In this document: piece by piece, positions 15,689-25,609 of the stretch
Layout of the letters: each line of letters begins with the position of its first letter
Position numbering within the stretch: position 1 is the stretch's first letter
Source: Pseudomonadota bacterium
GTDB taxonomy: Bacteria; Pseudomonadota; Gammaproteobacteria; Burkholderiales; Rhodocyclaceae
Direction: 5' to 3'
Length of the DNA: 64,000 nt
NCBI GenBank assembly: GCA_018241725.1
Contig: JAFEDI010000105.1
Span: 124,001-188,000 of the forward strand
Notes under the pieces: generated by a model
Databases searched by the model: none
What the model saw: the letters and a program-made list of their open reading frames with translations, nothing else
What the model was told of the DNA's origin: nothing
Program-made: the position numbers and the translations under genes

Positions 15689-18600
15689 ACATCGCGTCGA
15701 TCTTCATCCGGCGCCCGGTCGCCACGTCCCTGCTCGGCCTGGCCATCGCGCTCGTCGGGCTGGTGGCCTACAAGCTGCTGCCGGTAGCCGCCCTGCCGCA
15801 GGTGGATTACCCGACCATCTCGGTGTCCGCCAGCCTGCCCGGCGCCAGCCCGGAGACCATGGCGGCCACCGTGGCGACGCCGCTGGAGCGGGCTTTCGGC
15901 ACCATCGCCGGGGTCACCGAGCTGACGTCAACCAGCACCCTCGGCAGCACCCGCATCACTGTCCAGATGGAGCTGGACCAGGACGTGGAAACCGCCGCCA
16001 AGAGCGTGCAGGCGGCCATCAACGCGACCCGCCCGCAGCTGCCCAGCGGCATGGCCGGCAACCCCAGCTACCGCAAGATCAACCCGGCCGACGCGCCGGT
16101 GCTGATCCTGTCGATGACCTCCGACTCCGTATCGCGGGCCGCGATGTACGACTTCGCCTCCACCGTGCTGGCCCAGCGGCTGGCCCAGGTGAAGGGCGTC
16201 GGCCAGGTCAACCTGGGCGGCGGCTCGCTGCCGGCGGTGCGCGTGGAGGTCGATCCGGCCACGCTGGCCTCCGCCGGCATCGGCGTGGAGAGCGTGCGCC
16301 AGGCCATCGACAACGCCAACATCAATCGCCCCAAGGGCAGCCTGGAGAGCGGCCAGCGCCACTGGCAGCTGGGCGCCAGCGACCAGGCGAACAAAGCCGC
16401 CGACTACGTGCCGACCATCGTGTCGTGGAAGAACGGCGCGGCGGTGCGCCTGCAGGACGTGGCGCACGTGACGGACTCCGAGCAGGACACCCGCAACGCC
16501 GGCATCGCCGACGGCAAGCCGGCGGTGATCCTGCTCATCAACCGTCAGCCGGACGCCAACGTGATCGAGACCGTCGAGCGGGCGATGGACGTGCTGCCGA
16601 TGCTGCGCGAGGAGCTGCCCCCCGGCGTGAAGCTCGACGTGGTGGCCGACCGCACCGTCACCATCCGCGCCTCCCTGCGCGAGGTGCAGCACACCCTGCT
16701 GCTGTCGGTGGCGCTGGTGATCATGGTGGTCTTCCTGTTCCTGCGCAACGTACGCGCGGCGATCATCCCGAGCGTCGCGGTGCCGGTGTCCCTGCTTGGC
16801 ACCTTCGCGGTGATGTACCTGGCCGGCTTCTCCCTCAACAACATCTCGCTGATGGCGCTGGTCATCGTCACCGGCTTCGTCGTCGATGACGCGGTGGTGG
16901 TGCTGGAGAACGTCAGCCGCCACATCGAGGCCGGCATGCAGCCCTTCGACGCGGCCCTCAAGGGCGCCCGCGAGGTCGGCTTCACGGTGCTGTCCATGAG
17001 CCTGTCGCTGATCGCCGTGTTCCTGCCGATCCTGCTGATGGGCGGCATCGTCGGGCGTTTCTTCCGCGAGTTCGCGGTCACCTTGTCGGCGGCCATCCTG
17101 GTGTCTCTGGTGGTGTCCCTGACCCTCACGCCGATGATGTGCGCACGCCTGCTGCGTGCCCATCCCAAGCCCGCGCCCGATGCCCGCCCCGGCTTCGGCG
17201 GCCGCCTGATGGACGGCGTGCTGCGCGGCTACGGGCGCAGCCTGCGGGTGGTCCTCGACCACCCTTGGCTCACCCTTGGCGTGCTGCTCGGCACCGTGGT
17301 CTTCAACGTGTATCTCTACGGCGTAGTGCCGAAGGGCTTCTTCCCGCAGCAGGACACCGGCCGCATCATGGGCTTCATCGACGCCGACCAGCGCACCTCC
17401 TTCCAGTCCATGCGCGGCAAGCTGGAGCACTTTGCCGACATCGTCGGGCGCGATCCGGCGGTCGCCAACGTGGTCGGCTACGCCGGCGGCAGCGGCGGCC
17501 CGCGCGGCGGTGGCGGCATGATGTTCGTCACCCTCAAGCCGCTGGCCGAACGCAAGGCCAGCGCCGACGAGGTGATCGCCCGCCTGCGCGGCAAGCTCGG
17601 CCACGTACCCGGCGCCAGCCTGTTCCTCGTGGCCGCCCAGGACATCCGGATGGGCGGGCGGATGTCCAACGCCCAGTACGAATTCACGCTGCAGGCCGAC
17701 ACCCTTCAGGATCTGAAGACCTGGGAGCCGCGCATCCGCGACGCGATGCGCAAGCTGCCGCAGCTGGAGGACGTCAATTCCGACCGCCAGGACAAGGGCG
17801 AACAGACCTTCATGAGCATCGATCGCGACGCGCTGGCCCGCCTCGGCCTCAACCAGCGCCTGGTCAATGCGACCCTCAACGACCTGTTCGGTCAGCGCCT
17901 GGTGTCCACCATCTACGGCCCGCTCAACCAGTATCGGGTGGTGCTGGAGGCGCCGCCGGCTTACCTGCAGGGGCCGGAGGTGCTCAACGACCTGTTCTTC
18001 GTCAATCCGAACGGCGACCGCGTGCCGCTGGCCACCTTCGCCCGCTGGGAAGCCGGCCCGACGCCACTGGCGGTCAATCACCAGGGCGCCAGCGTGGCGA
18101 CGACGATCTCCTTCAACCTGCCCCTCGGCACATCCCTGTCCGAAGCCACCGACGCGGTGCGCCAGGAGATGGCCCGCATCGGCGTACCGACCTCGGTGCA
18201 CGGCAGCTTCCAGGGCAACGCCAAGGCCTTCCAGGCCTCGCTGCAGAGCCAGCCGCTGCTGATCCTGGCGGCCATCGTGGCGGTGTACCTGATCCTCGGC
18301 ATTCTCTACGAGAGCCTGATCCACCCGCTCACCATCCTGTCCACGCTGCCGTCCGCCGGCGTCGGGGCGATCCTGGCGCTGCTGGCGTTCAAGACCGAGT
18401 TCGGCATCATCGCGCTGATCGGCGTGATCCTGCTGATCGGCATCGTCAAGAAGAACGCCATCATGATGGTGGACTTCGCCATCGATGCCGAGCGCAGCCG
18501 CGGCCTGTCGCCGCGGGAGGCGATCTTCGAGGCCTGCCAGCTGCGCTTCCGGCCGATCATGATGACCACCCTGGCGGCCTTGTTCGGCGCCCTGCCGCTG

Positions 18601-18786
18601 GCCTTCGGCGTCGGCGACGGCGCCGAGATGCGCCAGCCGCTGGGCATCACCATCGTCGGCGGGCTGATCCTCAGCCAGTTGCTGACCCTGTACACCACCC
18701 CCGTCGTGTTCCTGCAGCTCGACCGCCTGCGCCGCGCCGTCGGCCGGCGGCGGAACGCCCGGCCCGCCCCGGCCGTCCAGTCCTGA
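15685..18786 (+). CDS. RND efflux inner-membrane transporter (MdtC-like)
   Basis: A 1033-residue HAE1-family RND protein paralogous to the preceding subunit. Features are the [20 protein letters not shown] helix, [23 protein letters not shown], the paired aspartates in [20 protein letters not shown], and [19 protein letters not shown] near the end. A Gly/Arg-rich insert ([19 protein letters not shown]) sits in the second porter domain. The start overlaps the previous stop by 4 bases. With its neighbour it would make an MdtB2C-type pump. Known substrates of that family include bile salts and novobiocin, but those for this pump are unknown. Confidence 0.94.
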   Translation: MNIASIFIRRPVATSLLGLAIALVGLVAYKLLPVAALPQVDYPTISVSASLPGASPETMAATVATPLERAFGTIAGVTELTSTSTLGSTRITVQMELDQDVETAAKSVQAAINATRPQLPSGMAGNPSYRKINPADAPVLILSMTSDSVSRAAMYDFASTVLAQRLAQVKGVGQVNLGGGSLPAVRVEVDPATLASAGIGVESVRQAIDNANINRPKGSLESGQRHWQLGASDQANKAADYVPTIVSWKNGAAVRLQDVAHVTDSEQDTRNAGIADGKPAVILLINRQPDANVIETVERAMDVLPMLREELPPGVKLDVVADRTVTIRASLREVQHTLLLSVALVIMVVFLFLRNVRAAIIPSVAVPVSLLGTFAVMYLAGFSLNNISLMALVIVTGFVVDDAVVVLENVSRHIEAGMQPFDAALKGAREVGFTVLSMSLSLIAVFLPILLMGGIVGRFFREFAVTLSAAILVSLVVSLTLTPMMCARLLRAHPKPAPDARPGFGGRLMDGVLRGYGRSLRVVLDHPWLTLGVLLGTVVFNVYLYGVVPKGFFPQQDTGRIMGFIDADQRTSFQSMRGKLEHFADIVGRDPAVANVVGYAGGSGGPRGGGGMMFVTLKPLAERKASADEVIARLRGKLGHVPGASLFLVAAQDIRMGGRMSNAQYEFTLQADTLQDLKTWEPRIRDAMRKLPQLEDVNSDRQDKGEQTFMSIDRDALARLGLNQRLVNATLNDLFGQRLVSTIYGPLNQYRVVLEAPPAYLQGPEVLNDLFFVNPNGDRVPLATFARWEAGPTPLAVNHQGASVATTISFNLPLGTSLSEATDAVRQEMARIGVPTSVHGSFQGNAKAFQASLQSQPLLILAAIVAVYLILGILYESLIHPLTILSTLPSAGVGAILALLAFKTEFGIIALIGVILLIGIVKKNAIMMVDFAIDAERSRGLSPREAIFEACQLRFRPIMMTTLAALFGALPLAFGVGDGAEMRQPLGITIVGGLILSQLLTLYTTPVVFLQLDRLRRAVGRRRNARPAPAVQS

Positions 18787-18818
18787 ACGCCTCACCCATG
18801 CCCCCGCCATCCCTGTCC

Positions 18819-20213
18819 ATGAAGCACAACCTCCTCGTCGCCCTTAACCTGCTCGCCCTCGCCGGCTGCGCCGTCGGCCCCGACCACCACCGCCCGGAGG
18901 CCGCCGTGCCGGCCCAGTTCCGCGAAGCCGCCGGCTGGAAGCTGGCCGACCCCGGCAGCGGCCCGCAGGCCGGCGAATGGTGGAAGCGCTTCGGCGACAC
19001 CCAGCTGGACGCGCTGGTGGATGAAGCCGTCCGCGCCAACCAGAACATCCGCATCGCCGAAGCACGCTACCGCCAGGCCACCGCCCTGCTGGGCGCGGCC
19101 CAGGCCCAGTACTTTCCCACCCTCAACAGCGGCCTGGGCGTGACCCGCAGCCAGGGCGCCAGCGCGAGCAGTACCGGCACCGTCAGCACGCCGGCCCGCA
19201 ATACCAACCGGCTGTCCCTCACCGCCAGTTGGGAGGCCGACCTATGGGGCCGCATCGCGCGCAGCAACGAAGCCAGCACGGCCAGTGCCGCCGCGGCCGC
19301 CGCCGACCTGGCCGGCGCCCGGTTGAGCGCCCAGGCCGCCCTCGTGCAGGCCTACCTGCAGCTGCGCATCAACGACGCCCAGCACGCGCTGCTGGTGCGC
19401 ACCGTCGCAGCCTACACGCGCTCCGCCGAGATCACCCGCAACCGCTTCGACGCCGGCGTCGCGGCCCGCGCCGACGTGACCCAGGCCCAGGCCCAGCTGA
19501 AGACCGCCGAAGCCCAGCTGATCGACCTGGATGTGCAGCGCCGGCAGCTCGAGCACGCCATCTCCGTCCTGGCCGGCCGGGCGCCCGGCGAGCTGGTGCT
19601 GGCACCGGCCACCGCGATCCCCCCGCTCCCCGCCGTACCGGGCGTGCTGCCGTCCACGTTGCTCGAACGGCGCCCGGACATCGCCGCTGCCGAACGCCGC
19701 GTCGCCGCCGCCAATGCGCAGATCGGCGTCGCCCAGGCAGCCTTCTTCCCGACCCTGACCCTCGGTGCCAGCGGCGGCACCCAGAGCAGCGCACTGGAAC
19801 GGGTGTTCTCGCTGCCCAACCATTTCTGGTCCCTCGGCCCCAACCTGGCCCTGACCCTGTTCGACGCCGGCGCCCGCGACGCCAGGAAGGCCCAGGCCGT
19901 CGCTGCGTGGGATGAGACCGTCGCCAATTACCGCCTGACCGTGCAGACCGCCTTCCAGGAAGTCGAGGACAACCTGGCCGCGCTGCAGACCCTGGAGGTC
20001 GAAGCCGCCGCCCAGGCCGAGGCCCTCGCCGCCGCCCGCGAAGCCCTCGAACTGGTCAACAACCAGTACTTGGCCGGCACCGTCAGCTACCTCAACGTCA
20101 CCAGCGCCCAGACCGTAGCCCTCAATGCCGAGCAATCGCTCCTGTCGACGCAGGTCCGCCGCCTGACCGGCAGCGTAGCCCTCTTCAAGGCCGTCGGCGG
20201 AGGCCAGCTGTGA
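18819..20213 (+). CDS. Outer-membrane efflux lipoprotein (NodT/OprM family)
   Basis: A 464-residue TolC-type channel of the NodT lipoprotein class. The signal ends in a lipobox LALAGC within the first 20 residues, so the protein is acylated. The typical start CAVGPDHHRPEAAVPAQFREA follows, then two repeated coiled-coil/beta units (ARYRQATALLGAAQAQYFPTL, and RVAAANAQIGVAQAAFFPTL in the second half). It completes the tripartite pump from the inner membrane to the outside. The ATG at 18819 gives the best lipoprotein signal, and an upstream in-frame ATG at 18798 is possible. It starts 32 bases after the second RND gene. Confidence 0.93.
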   Translation: MKHNLLVALNLLALAGCAVGPDHHRPEAAVPAQFREAAGWKLADPGSGPQAGEWWKRFGDTQLDALVDEAVRANQNIRIAEARYRQATALLGAAQAQYFPTLNSGLGVTRSQGASASSTGTVSTPARNTNRLSLTASWEADLWGRIARSNEASTASAAAAAADLAGARLSAQAALVQAYLQLRINDAQHALLVRTVAAYTRSAEITRNRFDAGVAARADVTQAQAQLKTAEAQLIDLDVQRRQLEHAISVLAGRAPGELVLAPATAIPPLPAVPGVLPSTLLERRPDIAAAERRVAAANAQIGVAQAAFFPTLTLGASGGTQSSALERVFSLPNHFWSLGPNLALTLFDAGARDARKAQAVAAWDETVANYRLTVQTAFQEVEDNLAALQTLEVEAAAQAEALAAAREALELVNNQYLAGTVSYLNVTSAQTVALNAEQSLLSTQVRRLTGSVALFKAVGGGQL

Positions 20214-20290
20214 TCCGCCCCGGCCCCTGTAGCCCGGGCGCCGGCCCGACTTGAAAAACCGGATTCCTTCCCCCACATCCAGGAGCAAAC

Positions 20291-21007
20291 ATGAACCGAC
20301 AACGCATCTGGGACCTTCCCATCCGTATCTTCCACTGGTCGCTGGTGGCCAGCGTCGCCTTCGCCTACGTGTCCGGCAAGATCGGCGGCAACCTCATCGA
20401 ATGGCACGGCCGCGCCGGCTACCTGATCGTCGGCCTGGTGATCTTCCGCATCGTGTGGGGCTTCGTCGGCTCCGCCACGGCACGCTTCGCCAGCTTCGTG
20501 CGCGGCCCCGGTGCGATCCGCGCCTACCTGCGCGGCGAATGGCGCGGCATCGGCCACAATCCGATCGGCGCCCTGTCGGTCCTCGGCCTGCTGGCCCTGG
20601 TCGGCGCCCAGGCGGCCACCGGCCTGTTCACCAACGACGACATCGCCTTCCAGGGCCCCCTGGCCGATCTGGTCGGCAAGGACGCCTCCGACAGCTTCCA
20701 CTCCTGGCACGCCTGGCTGCAGAACGGCCTGCTGGCGCTGATCGTGCTGCACGTGGGTGCCATCGCCTTCTACCTGCGGGTCAAGGGCGAAAACCTCGTC
20801 AAGCCGATGATCACCGGCTGGCAGGAGGTCGATGCGCACACCCCGGTCCCCAGCACTCACGCCAAGCGCGGCGGCGGTCTGGTAGCCTTCATCCTGTCGC
20901 TGCTGATCGCCGGTGGCGCCACCTACGCGGTAGCCGGCGGCCTTCTGCCGACGCCTGAACCGGCCCCGGCCCAACCTGCTGCCACATCAACCACTCCCGC
21001 CTGGTAA
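20291..21007 (+). CDS. Cytochrome b561-family membrane protein
   Basis: A 238-residue inner-membrane b-type cytochrome. It begins RIWDLPIRIFHWSLVASVAFAYVSG, whose histidine is a heme ligand, then WHGRAGYLIVGLVIFRIVWGFVG. The third and fourth helices include HNPIGALSVLGLLALVGAQAATGL and WLQNGLLALIVLHVGAIAFYLRV. A fifth hydrophobic segment (VAFILSLLIAGGATYAVAGGL) and a Pro/Ala-rich tail close the protein. It carries electrons to or from small c-type cytochromes. A strong Shine-Dalgarno (AGGAG) precedes the ATG. The Prc protease gene follows after 7 bases. Confidence 0.92.
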   Translation: MNRQRIWDLPIRIFHWSLVASVAFAYVSGKIGGNLIEWHGRAGYLIVGLVIFRIVWGFVGSATARFASFVRGPGAIRAYLRGEWRGIGHNPIGALSVLGLLALVGAQAATGLFTNDDIAFQGPLADLVGKDASDSFHSWHAWLQNGLLALIVLHVGAIAFYLRVKGENLVKPMITGWQEVDAHTPVPSTHAKRGGGLVAFILSLLIAGGATYAVAGGLLPTPEPAPAQPAATSTTPAW

Positions 21008-21014
21008 TCGCCCC

Positions 21015-23123
21015 ATGAAAATGCGCCTGATCGGAACCCTGCTGGCCCTGGCCTTCTGCGGAACGGCACTCGCCGACGCCCCTCAGCCGAGCCTCGCACC
21101 AACCTCCGAGCAGGCGCAGGCGGCCTACATCAGCTCGATGTTCCTGAGCCGCTACCACTACGCAGCCAAGCCCCTCGACGATGCGCTGTCGGAGAAAATC
21201 TTCGACGCCTATCTGAAGTCCCTCGACCCGGAGCGCGTGTTCTTCACCCAGGCCGACATCAACGGCTTCTCCGATCTGCGTACCCAGCTCGACGACGCGA
21301 TCCTGCAGGGCGATCTGGAAGGCCCGTTCACGATCTTCCGCCGCTACCAGGAACGCTCTGCGGAGCGCCTCGCCTACGCCCGCGCGCAGCTCGCCGGCGG
21401 CTTCGACTTCAACGTGGCCGAGAGCTACCCCTTCGACCGCAGCAAGGCGCCCTGGCCGAAGGACGACGCCGAGGCCCAGGACCTGTGGCGCAAGCGCGTC
21501 AAGAACGACTGGCTGCGCCTGCGCCTGGCCGGCAAGGAAGACAAGGCCATCCGCGAGACCCTCGAGAAACGCTACGACGGCTTCATCGCCCGCAGCAGCA
21601 AGAACAAGAGCGACGACGTCTTCCAGATCTTCATGAACGCCTATGCGGGCGCCATCGAGCCGCATACCAGCTACCTCGGCCGTGGCTCGGCGGACTCCTT
21701 CGACATCGCCATGCGCCTGTCGCTGGTGGGCATCGGTGCTGTGCTGCAGGAGCGCGACGACTACATCACGATCCGCGAACTCACCCCCGGCGGCCCGGCC
21801 GCCCGCTCGGGCAAGCTGGCGGTCGGTGACCGCATCGTCGGTGTGGCCCAGGGCGAAGGCGCGCCGATGGCCGACCTGGTCGGCGCCCGCGTGGACGAAG
21901 CCGTCAAGCTGATCCGCGGCACCAAGGACACCCACGTGGTCCTCGACATCCTGCCCGCCAACAGCGGCCCGGACGGCCGCCACAAGACCATCGTGCTGGT
22001 CCGGGACAAGATCAAGCTCGAAGAGCAGGCCGCCAAGAAATCCATCTCCCGCGTGGACCTGAACGGCAGAAGCCTGCGCGTCGGTGTCATCACGCTGCCG
22101 GCCTTCTACGAGGACTTCGAAGGCCGCCGCCGCGGCGACAAGGACTATCGCAGCGCCAGCCGCGACGTGGCCCGCCTGATCGGTGAGCTGAAGAAGGAAC
22201 ACGTGGACGGCCTGATCCTCGACCTGCGCGACAACGGTGGCGGCTCCCTGCGGGAAGCCGTCGAACTCACCGGCCTGTTCATCGACAAGGGGCCGGTCGT
22301 GCAGCAGCGCAATTCGGAAGGCCAGATCGAGGTGGAAAGCGACGAGCGCGCCGGCGCCGCCTGGGACGGCCCGCTGGCGGTGATGATCAACCGCGGCTCC
22401 GCGTCGGCCTCGGAGATCCTCGCCGCAGCGCTGCAGGACTACGGCCGGGCACTGCTGATCGGCGAACCGAGTTTTGGCAAGGGCACCGTGCAGACCCTCA
22501 TCGACCTGGACGAAGTCGCCAAGAGCAAGCAGCCCCAGCTGGGCGAGCTGAAGATGACCATCGCCCAGTTCTTCCGCATCAACGGGGGCACCACCCAGCT
22601 CAACGGCGTGACACCCGACATTCGCTTCCCATCGGCCTTCGAGGCCAAGGAGTTCGGCGAGACCGGCTTCGACAACGCGCTGCCTGCAATCCAGATCCCG
22701 CCCGCCAGCTACAAGCCGGCCTCCAACCTGCAGGCCATCCTGCCCGAACTGCAACAGCGCCACGACGCCCGCGCCAGCAAGGACAAGGACCTTCGCGAGC
22801 TGGCCGAGGACGTGGCCGAAGCCGTCAAGCTGCGCGACAAGCAGGAACTATCCCTGCAGGAAGCGGAACGCAGGCGGGAGAAGGAAACCAGCGAGGCCCG
22901 CCTGCGCCAGCGCGCCGGTGCCGAAGCCGCAGCCCACCTGGGCGACGACGGCCTGCAGGGAGACGAGCGCAGCCTGCGCGCCGAACTCGACTCCGAAAAG
23001 GCCCTCAAGGGCCGTAAGGATGTGCTGCTGCAGGAGGCCACCCGCATCGTCGGCGACGAGATCGAGCTCCTGACCCCTCGCCGCCGCGTGGCCCAAGGCA
23101 GCGAAGCCCCCGCGCGACGCTGA
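21015..23123 (+). CDS. prc: Tail-specific carboxy-terminal protease (Prc/CtpA family)
   Basis: A 702-residue periplasmic S41 protease. A signal peptide (LIGTLLALAFCGTALA) is followed by the Prc N-terminal helical domain, where YFTQAD-type motif VFFTQADINGFSDL is visible. A PDZ domain lies near residues 230-320 (LVGIGAVLQERDDYITIRELTPGGPA). The protease domain has GLILDLRDNGGGSLREAVELTGLF, the catalytic Ser near 461-463 in RGSASASEI and the catalytic Lys near 488 in FGKGTVQTL. A basic coiled-coil C-terminus follows. It degrades misfolded or tagged periplasmic proteins. The length is typical of Prc. Confidence 0.95.
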   Translation: MKMRLIGTLLALAFCGTALADAPQPSLAPTSEQAQAAYISSMFLSRYHYAAKPLDDALSEKIFDAYLKSLDPERVFFTQADINGFSDLRTQLDDAILQGDLEGPFTIFRRYQERSAERLAYARAQLAGGFDFNVAESYPFDRSKAPWPKDDAEAQDLWRKRVKNDWLRLRLAGKEDKAIRETLEKRYDGFIARSSKNKSDDVFQIFMNAYAGAIEPHTSYLGRGSADSFDIAMRLSLVGIGAVLQERDDYITIRELTPGGPAARSGKLAVGDRIVGVAQGEGAPMADLVGARVDEAVKLIRGTKDTHVVLDILPANSGPDGRHKTIVLVRDKIKLEEQAAKKSISRVDLNGRSLRVGVITLPAFYEDFEGRRRGDKDYRSASRDVARLIGELKKEHVDGLILDLRDNGGGSLREAVELTGLFIDKGPVVQQRNSEGQIEVESDERAGAAWDGPLAVMINRGSASASEILAAALQDYGRALLIGEPSFGKGTVQTLIDLDEVAKSKQPQLGELKMTIAQFFRINGGTTQLNGVTPDIRFPSAFEAKEFGETGFDNALPAIQIPPASYKPASNLQAILPELQQRHDARASKDKDLRELAEDVAEAVKLRDKQELSLQEAERRREKETSEARLRQRAGAEAAAHLGDDGLQGDERSLRAELDSEKALKGRKDVLLQEATRIVGDEIELLTPRRRVAQGSEAPARR

Positions 23124-23144
23124 CACCTCGCGCCACGACAGGAA

Positions 23145-23177
23145 CAGCTCTCCCGGCGGCGATCGCGCGGAGAGCTG
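23145..23177. terminator. Hairpin downstream of prc
   Basis: A perfect 9-bp stem (CAGCTCTCC at 23145-23153, GGAGAGCTG at 23169-23177) with a 15-base loop lies 21 bases after the prc stop codon. It is probably a transcript end, though no T-run follows. Confidence 0.5.
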
Positions 23178-23289
23178 CCACTCCCCTCTCCACGCCCCTG
23201 CGCTCCTCTACCGGTAGCAGATCCGAGAACGGCCCATGCCGCACAGCAGCGCCACGGCAGAACGCCGAATTATTCAATCGGGGTAATCG

Positions 23290-23310
23290 TATAATGTGAC
23301 GCCCTGTCAC
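23290..23310 (+). promoter_or_regulatory. Consensus -10 box with inverted repeat
   Basis: TATAAT (23290-23295) is a perfect -10 hexamer, about 75 bases upstream of the YidD-like gene. It is directly followed by GTGAC-N5-GTCAC (23296-23310), an inverted repeat that would sit on the transcription start and could be an operator. No clear -35 box lies at the right spacing. Confidence 0.5.
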
Positions 23311-23371
23311 ATCCCCTTCATGTACAACACGGTGAGCGTCCTACCGCCCGTGCATGACGGCAACACAAACG

Positions 23372-23797
23372 ATGCGCCGACTTTTCCTCGCTGCCATACG
23401 TACCTACCAGCGTTACCTGTCTCCGTACAAAGGCTTCAGCTGTGCATACCGGGTGCTTACTGGACGCCGGAGCTGCTCGGAACTGGGGTTTCGCGCGATC
23501 CGGCGCCATGGGATTCGCGCCGGCCTGGCCATCCTGCGGCAACGCACCCATCTATGCGGCGTGGCGCACCGGCGGCAACCTCCCTTTCATGCATCGGCCT
23601 TCCATTCCCAGCGAGGCTTCTGCGATCCCGGCTGCGACCTGCCCTGCGAACTCCCCACCCTGGACTCATGCACATCCCATTGCGATGGCATCTCCTGCTG
23701 CGACTTCGCCAGTTGCGACTGGCCCACTCGCCGGCGCAAGGCGCGTGACAAAGAGCAATACGTGTACATCCCGCCATCGCGCACACTGCGTCACTAA
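23372..23797 (+). CDS. YidD-like membrane insertion factor with Cys-rich tail
   Basis: A protein of about 141 residues. Residues 1-55 are a divergent YidD domain (LFLAAIRTYQRYLSPYKGFSCAY, then SELGFRAIRRHGIRAGLAIL), an amphipathic membrane-associated helix protein that aids insertion of inner-membrane proteins with YidC. The usual CRFYPTCS core is replaced by CAYRVLTGRRSCSE. The tail from about residue 80 holds eight cysteines within some 32 residues and may bind metal. The start is uncertain: ATG 23354 would add six residues, and neither start has a Shine-Dalgarno. It is solitary, not in an rpmH-rnpA-yidC cluster as classical yidD is. Confidence 0.7.
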   Translation: MRRLFLAAIRTYQRYLSPYKGFSCAYRVLTGRRSCSELGFRAIRRHGIRAGLAILRQRTHLCGVAHRRQPPFHASAFHSQRGFCDPGCDLPCELPTLDSCTSHCDGISCCDFASCDWPTRRRKARDKEQYVYIPPSRTLRH

Positions 23798-24050
23798 ACA
23801 AAGGCGCTGGCCGGAGCGCTTCTGCACCTTCCCGACGCGCTCATCCCAAAATGGGCAAATCACTCAGCCAAAGAATCAATTTATTACATTATCATCAACA
23901 TCAATTCAAAAAATTCATTTGGCGTATATCGCGAGACGGCCGCACTTAGCTGAACTGCCGACTTGGAGCCTGCCCTGGCCCCATCGAGCCCGGTGGATTG
24001 ACAGCATTCGCCGCGCTCGACCGGGCCATCGACTGGAGCCACTCCGGAAC

Positions 24051-24707
24051 ATGAATCGCGTCTCCGCACTGCTCGCCCTCAAACTCTGCCTGACCGTTCC
24101 GGTCGCCCTGGGTTTGGGCTTGCCCTTCATCTCGCCGACCACCAGCGGCGGCGTCTTGCGGGAACTCGCGACCTTCGGCATTCCGGGCAGCGTCGCCATC
24201 GGCCTGCTGTTCCTGTCGCTGGTTTTCCTGTACTGCCAGGATCTCCACACCACCCTGTCTCTGATCCATCCACGCGCCCGCGCAGCCTCGCCACGCAGCG
24301 TGTGGCTGATGTTCCTCGTTCCCTACAGCTTCATCGAGGATTTCTTCATCGTCCTCAACGTAACTCGCTCCCTGCAACGCGAATCGAGCCAGAATGCGGT
24401 CTTCGGCCAATTCCGGAACTTCGGCATGTGGAGCGGCATCGGCTGGTGTTCCGCGCAGCTCGTATCCCTGCTGCCCAACGACGTCGGCCTGATCTCAGGC
24501 CTCATCGCACTCCCCCTGTGGATCATGCACTGGCGGCGCATCCGCCAGGCCAACTCGCTCTTGAGCACCCATCGGGGTTTCCGACGCAGCGTTCGGGCTT
24601 CGTCCCCCTCTGCAGCGGTCTGCCCCCGTCACGGGCAATTCGTCGGCACCGCCAGCGCTTCGACCGGACCGTCGCGGACGAAATCGGCTGGAGCCTTGAG
24701 ACAATAG
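24051..24707 (+). CDS. Hypothetical multi-helix membrane protein
   Basis: A 218-residue protein with about four membrane helices, near residues 7-28, 43-65 (IPGSVAIGLLFLSLVFLYCQDL), 84-105 (VWLMFLVPYSFIEDFFIVLNVT) and 128-158 (WSGIGWCSAQLVSLLPNDVGLISGLIALPLW). The last 45 residues are low-complexity and run antisense to a disrupted TonB-like gene, so the original stop may have been lost and the tail may be read-through. No family is recognised. The preceding 250 bases are AT-rich, especially 23840-23935, and probably hold its promoter. Confidence 0.6.
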   Translation: MNRVSALLALKLCLTVPVALGLGLPFISPTTSGGVLRELATFGIPGSVAIGLLFLSLVFLYCQDLHTTLSLIHPRARAASPRSVWLMFLVPYSFIEDFFIVLNVTRSLQRESSQNAVFGQFRNFGMWSGIGWCSAQLVSLLPNDVGLISGLIALPLWIMHWRRIRQANSLLSTHRGFRRSVRASSPSAAVCPRHGQFVGTASASTGPSRTKSAGALRQ

Positions 24708-25007
24708 ACGCGGCCAGATTCGGTGGTGATCCGCAGGATGCCGCCGCCGAGCCGCTCTTCACCGACGGAGCACTTGCGCAACTTGCGCTCGAGTTACGGC
24801 AGTGCGGCCCGGTCTGGCGCCGCTAGCGCGCCGCGTCCGGCGGAAGCCGTGGAACTGCCGATCACTCCGTCCCGTGCCATCTCACGGCCTATATCCCGCG
24901 CCATGCGGCGGCTCCCGCGTCCCGACGGCGTTGGGCAAGCTCAGCCCCAGGACAGCAAGGCCGTGCAGGAACACTGCTAACAGAAGGTACGGGGCCAGGC
25001 GCCTCAC
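24629..25007 (-). pseudogene. Disrupted TonB-like protein gene
   Basis: On the minus strand, a GTG at 25007 starts a membrane anchor (RRLAPYLLLAVFLHGLAVLGL) typical of short TonB-like proteins, but that frame stops at 24882. In another frame, downstream residues form a coherent C-terminus (LERKLRKCSVGEERLGGG, then ITTESGRVYCLKAPADF, ending VPTNC P and a stop at 24629). An in-frame TAA also interrupts the second frame before LERKLRK. At least one frameshift and one stop are therefore needed to read the gene through. It looks decayed, unless the sequence has errors. It lies just downstream of the acetyltransferase gene. Confidence 0.6.
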
Positions 25008-25062
25008 CGCGCTGGTGTCAGCGCCACAAGATGGCAAGGCGTTCCCAACCACGGCCACCCGC

Positions 25063-25605
25063 TCAGCTGGCGATGCGCGTACCACCACCAACACCCGGCG
25101 GATCGAGCACGTAGGAAACCTGTGGATAGCGCCGGTTGCCCAGGTCGAGCCAGCCGGCGGAGCGTGGCCGGCCGCCGACGCGTTCGTAGAAGGCGCGGGC
25201 GTCGTCGTTACCAGCCAAGACCCACACGCCCAGTTCCTCCACCGCCTGCGCGCCGAGGTCGCGCCACAGGGCTTCGAGCAGGCGCCGGCCGATGCCCCGC
25301 CCCTGCAGGCGTGGCGCTACATAGAGGGCGTACAGCTCGTGGCGCCAGCAGTCGGCCGGGTCGCGGGCCGGGCCACCGCAGGCAAAGCCCAGCACCGTGC
25401 TGCCTTCGACGGCGACTCGCTGGCAGGCGCCGGGCCGGCTCATCAGGCGTAGCTGGCGCGCCGCCTGCTCGTCGGAACTGAGGCGGTCGAGGAAGCCGTC
25501 GGACACCAGGCCGCGGTAGTTGGTGCGCCAGGTACGCACCAGCAGGCGGGCCACGGCATCCATGTCCGAAGCCCGTCCCTGGCGCACATGCACACCGGCG
25601 GTCAT
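25063..25605 (-). CDS. GNAT-family N-acetyltransferase
   Basis: A 180-residue GNAT acetyltransferase. The start VHVRQGRASDMDAVARLLVRTWRTNYRG is typical. The acetyl-CoA binding motif A is LYVAPRLQGRGIGRRLLEAL (the Q/R-x-x-G-x-G/A pattern), and the C-terminal part is WVLAGNDDARAFYERVGG. The acceptor is unknown. The ATG at 25605 lies 5 bases after the upstream gene's stop, and an ATG at 25629 would overlap that gene. It is probably co-transcribed with the SnoaL-like gene. Confidence 0.9.
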   Translation of the reverse strand: MTAGVHVRQGRASDMDAVARLLVRTWRTNYRGLVSDGFLDRLSSDEQAARQLRLMSRPGACQRVAVEGSTVLGFACGGPARDPADCWRHELYALYVAPRLQGRGIGRRLLEALWRDLGAQAVEELGVWVLAGNDDARAFYERVGGRPRSAGWLDLGNRRYPQVSYVLDPPGVGGGTRIAS

Positions 25606-25609
25606 GAAG

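Noticed and set aside
17139-18818. Upstream extension of the outer-membrane channel frame across the second RND gene
   Set aside because: The frame is open by chance through high-GC DNA. The lipoprotein signal at 18819 marks the real start.
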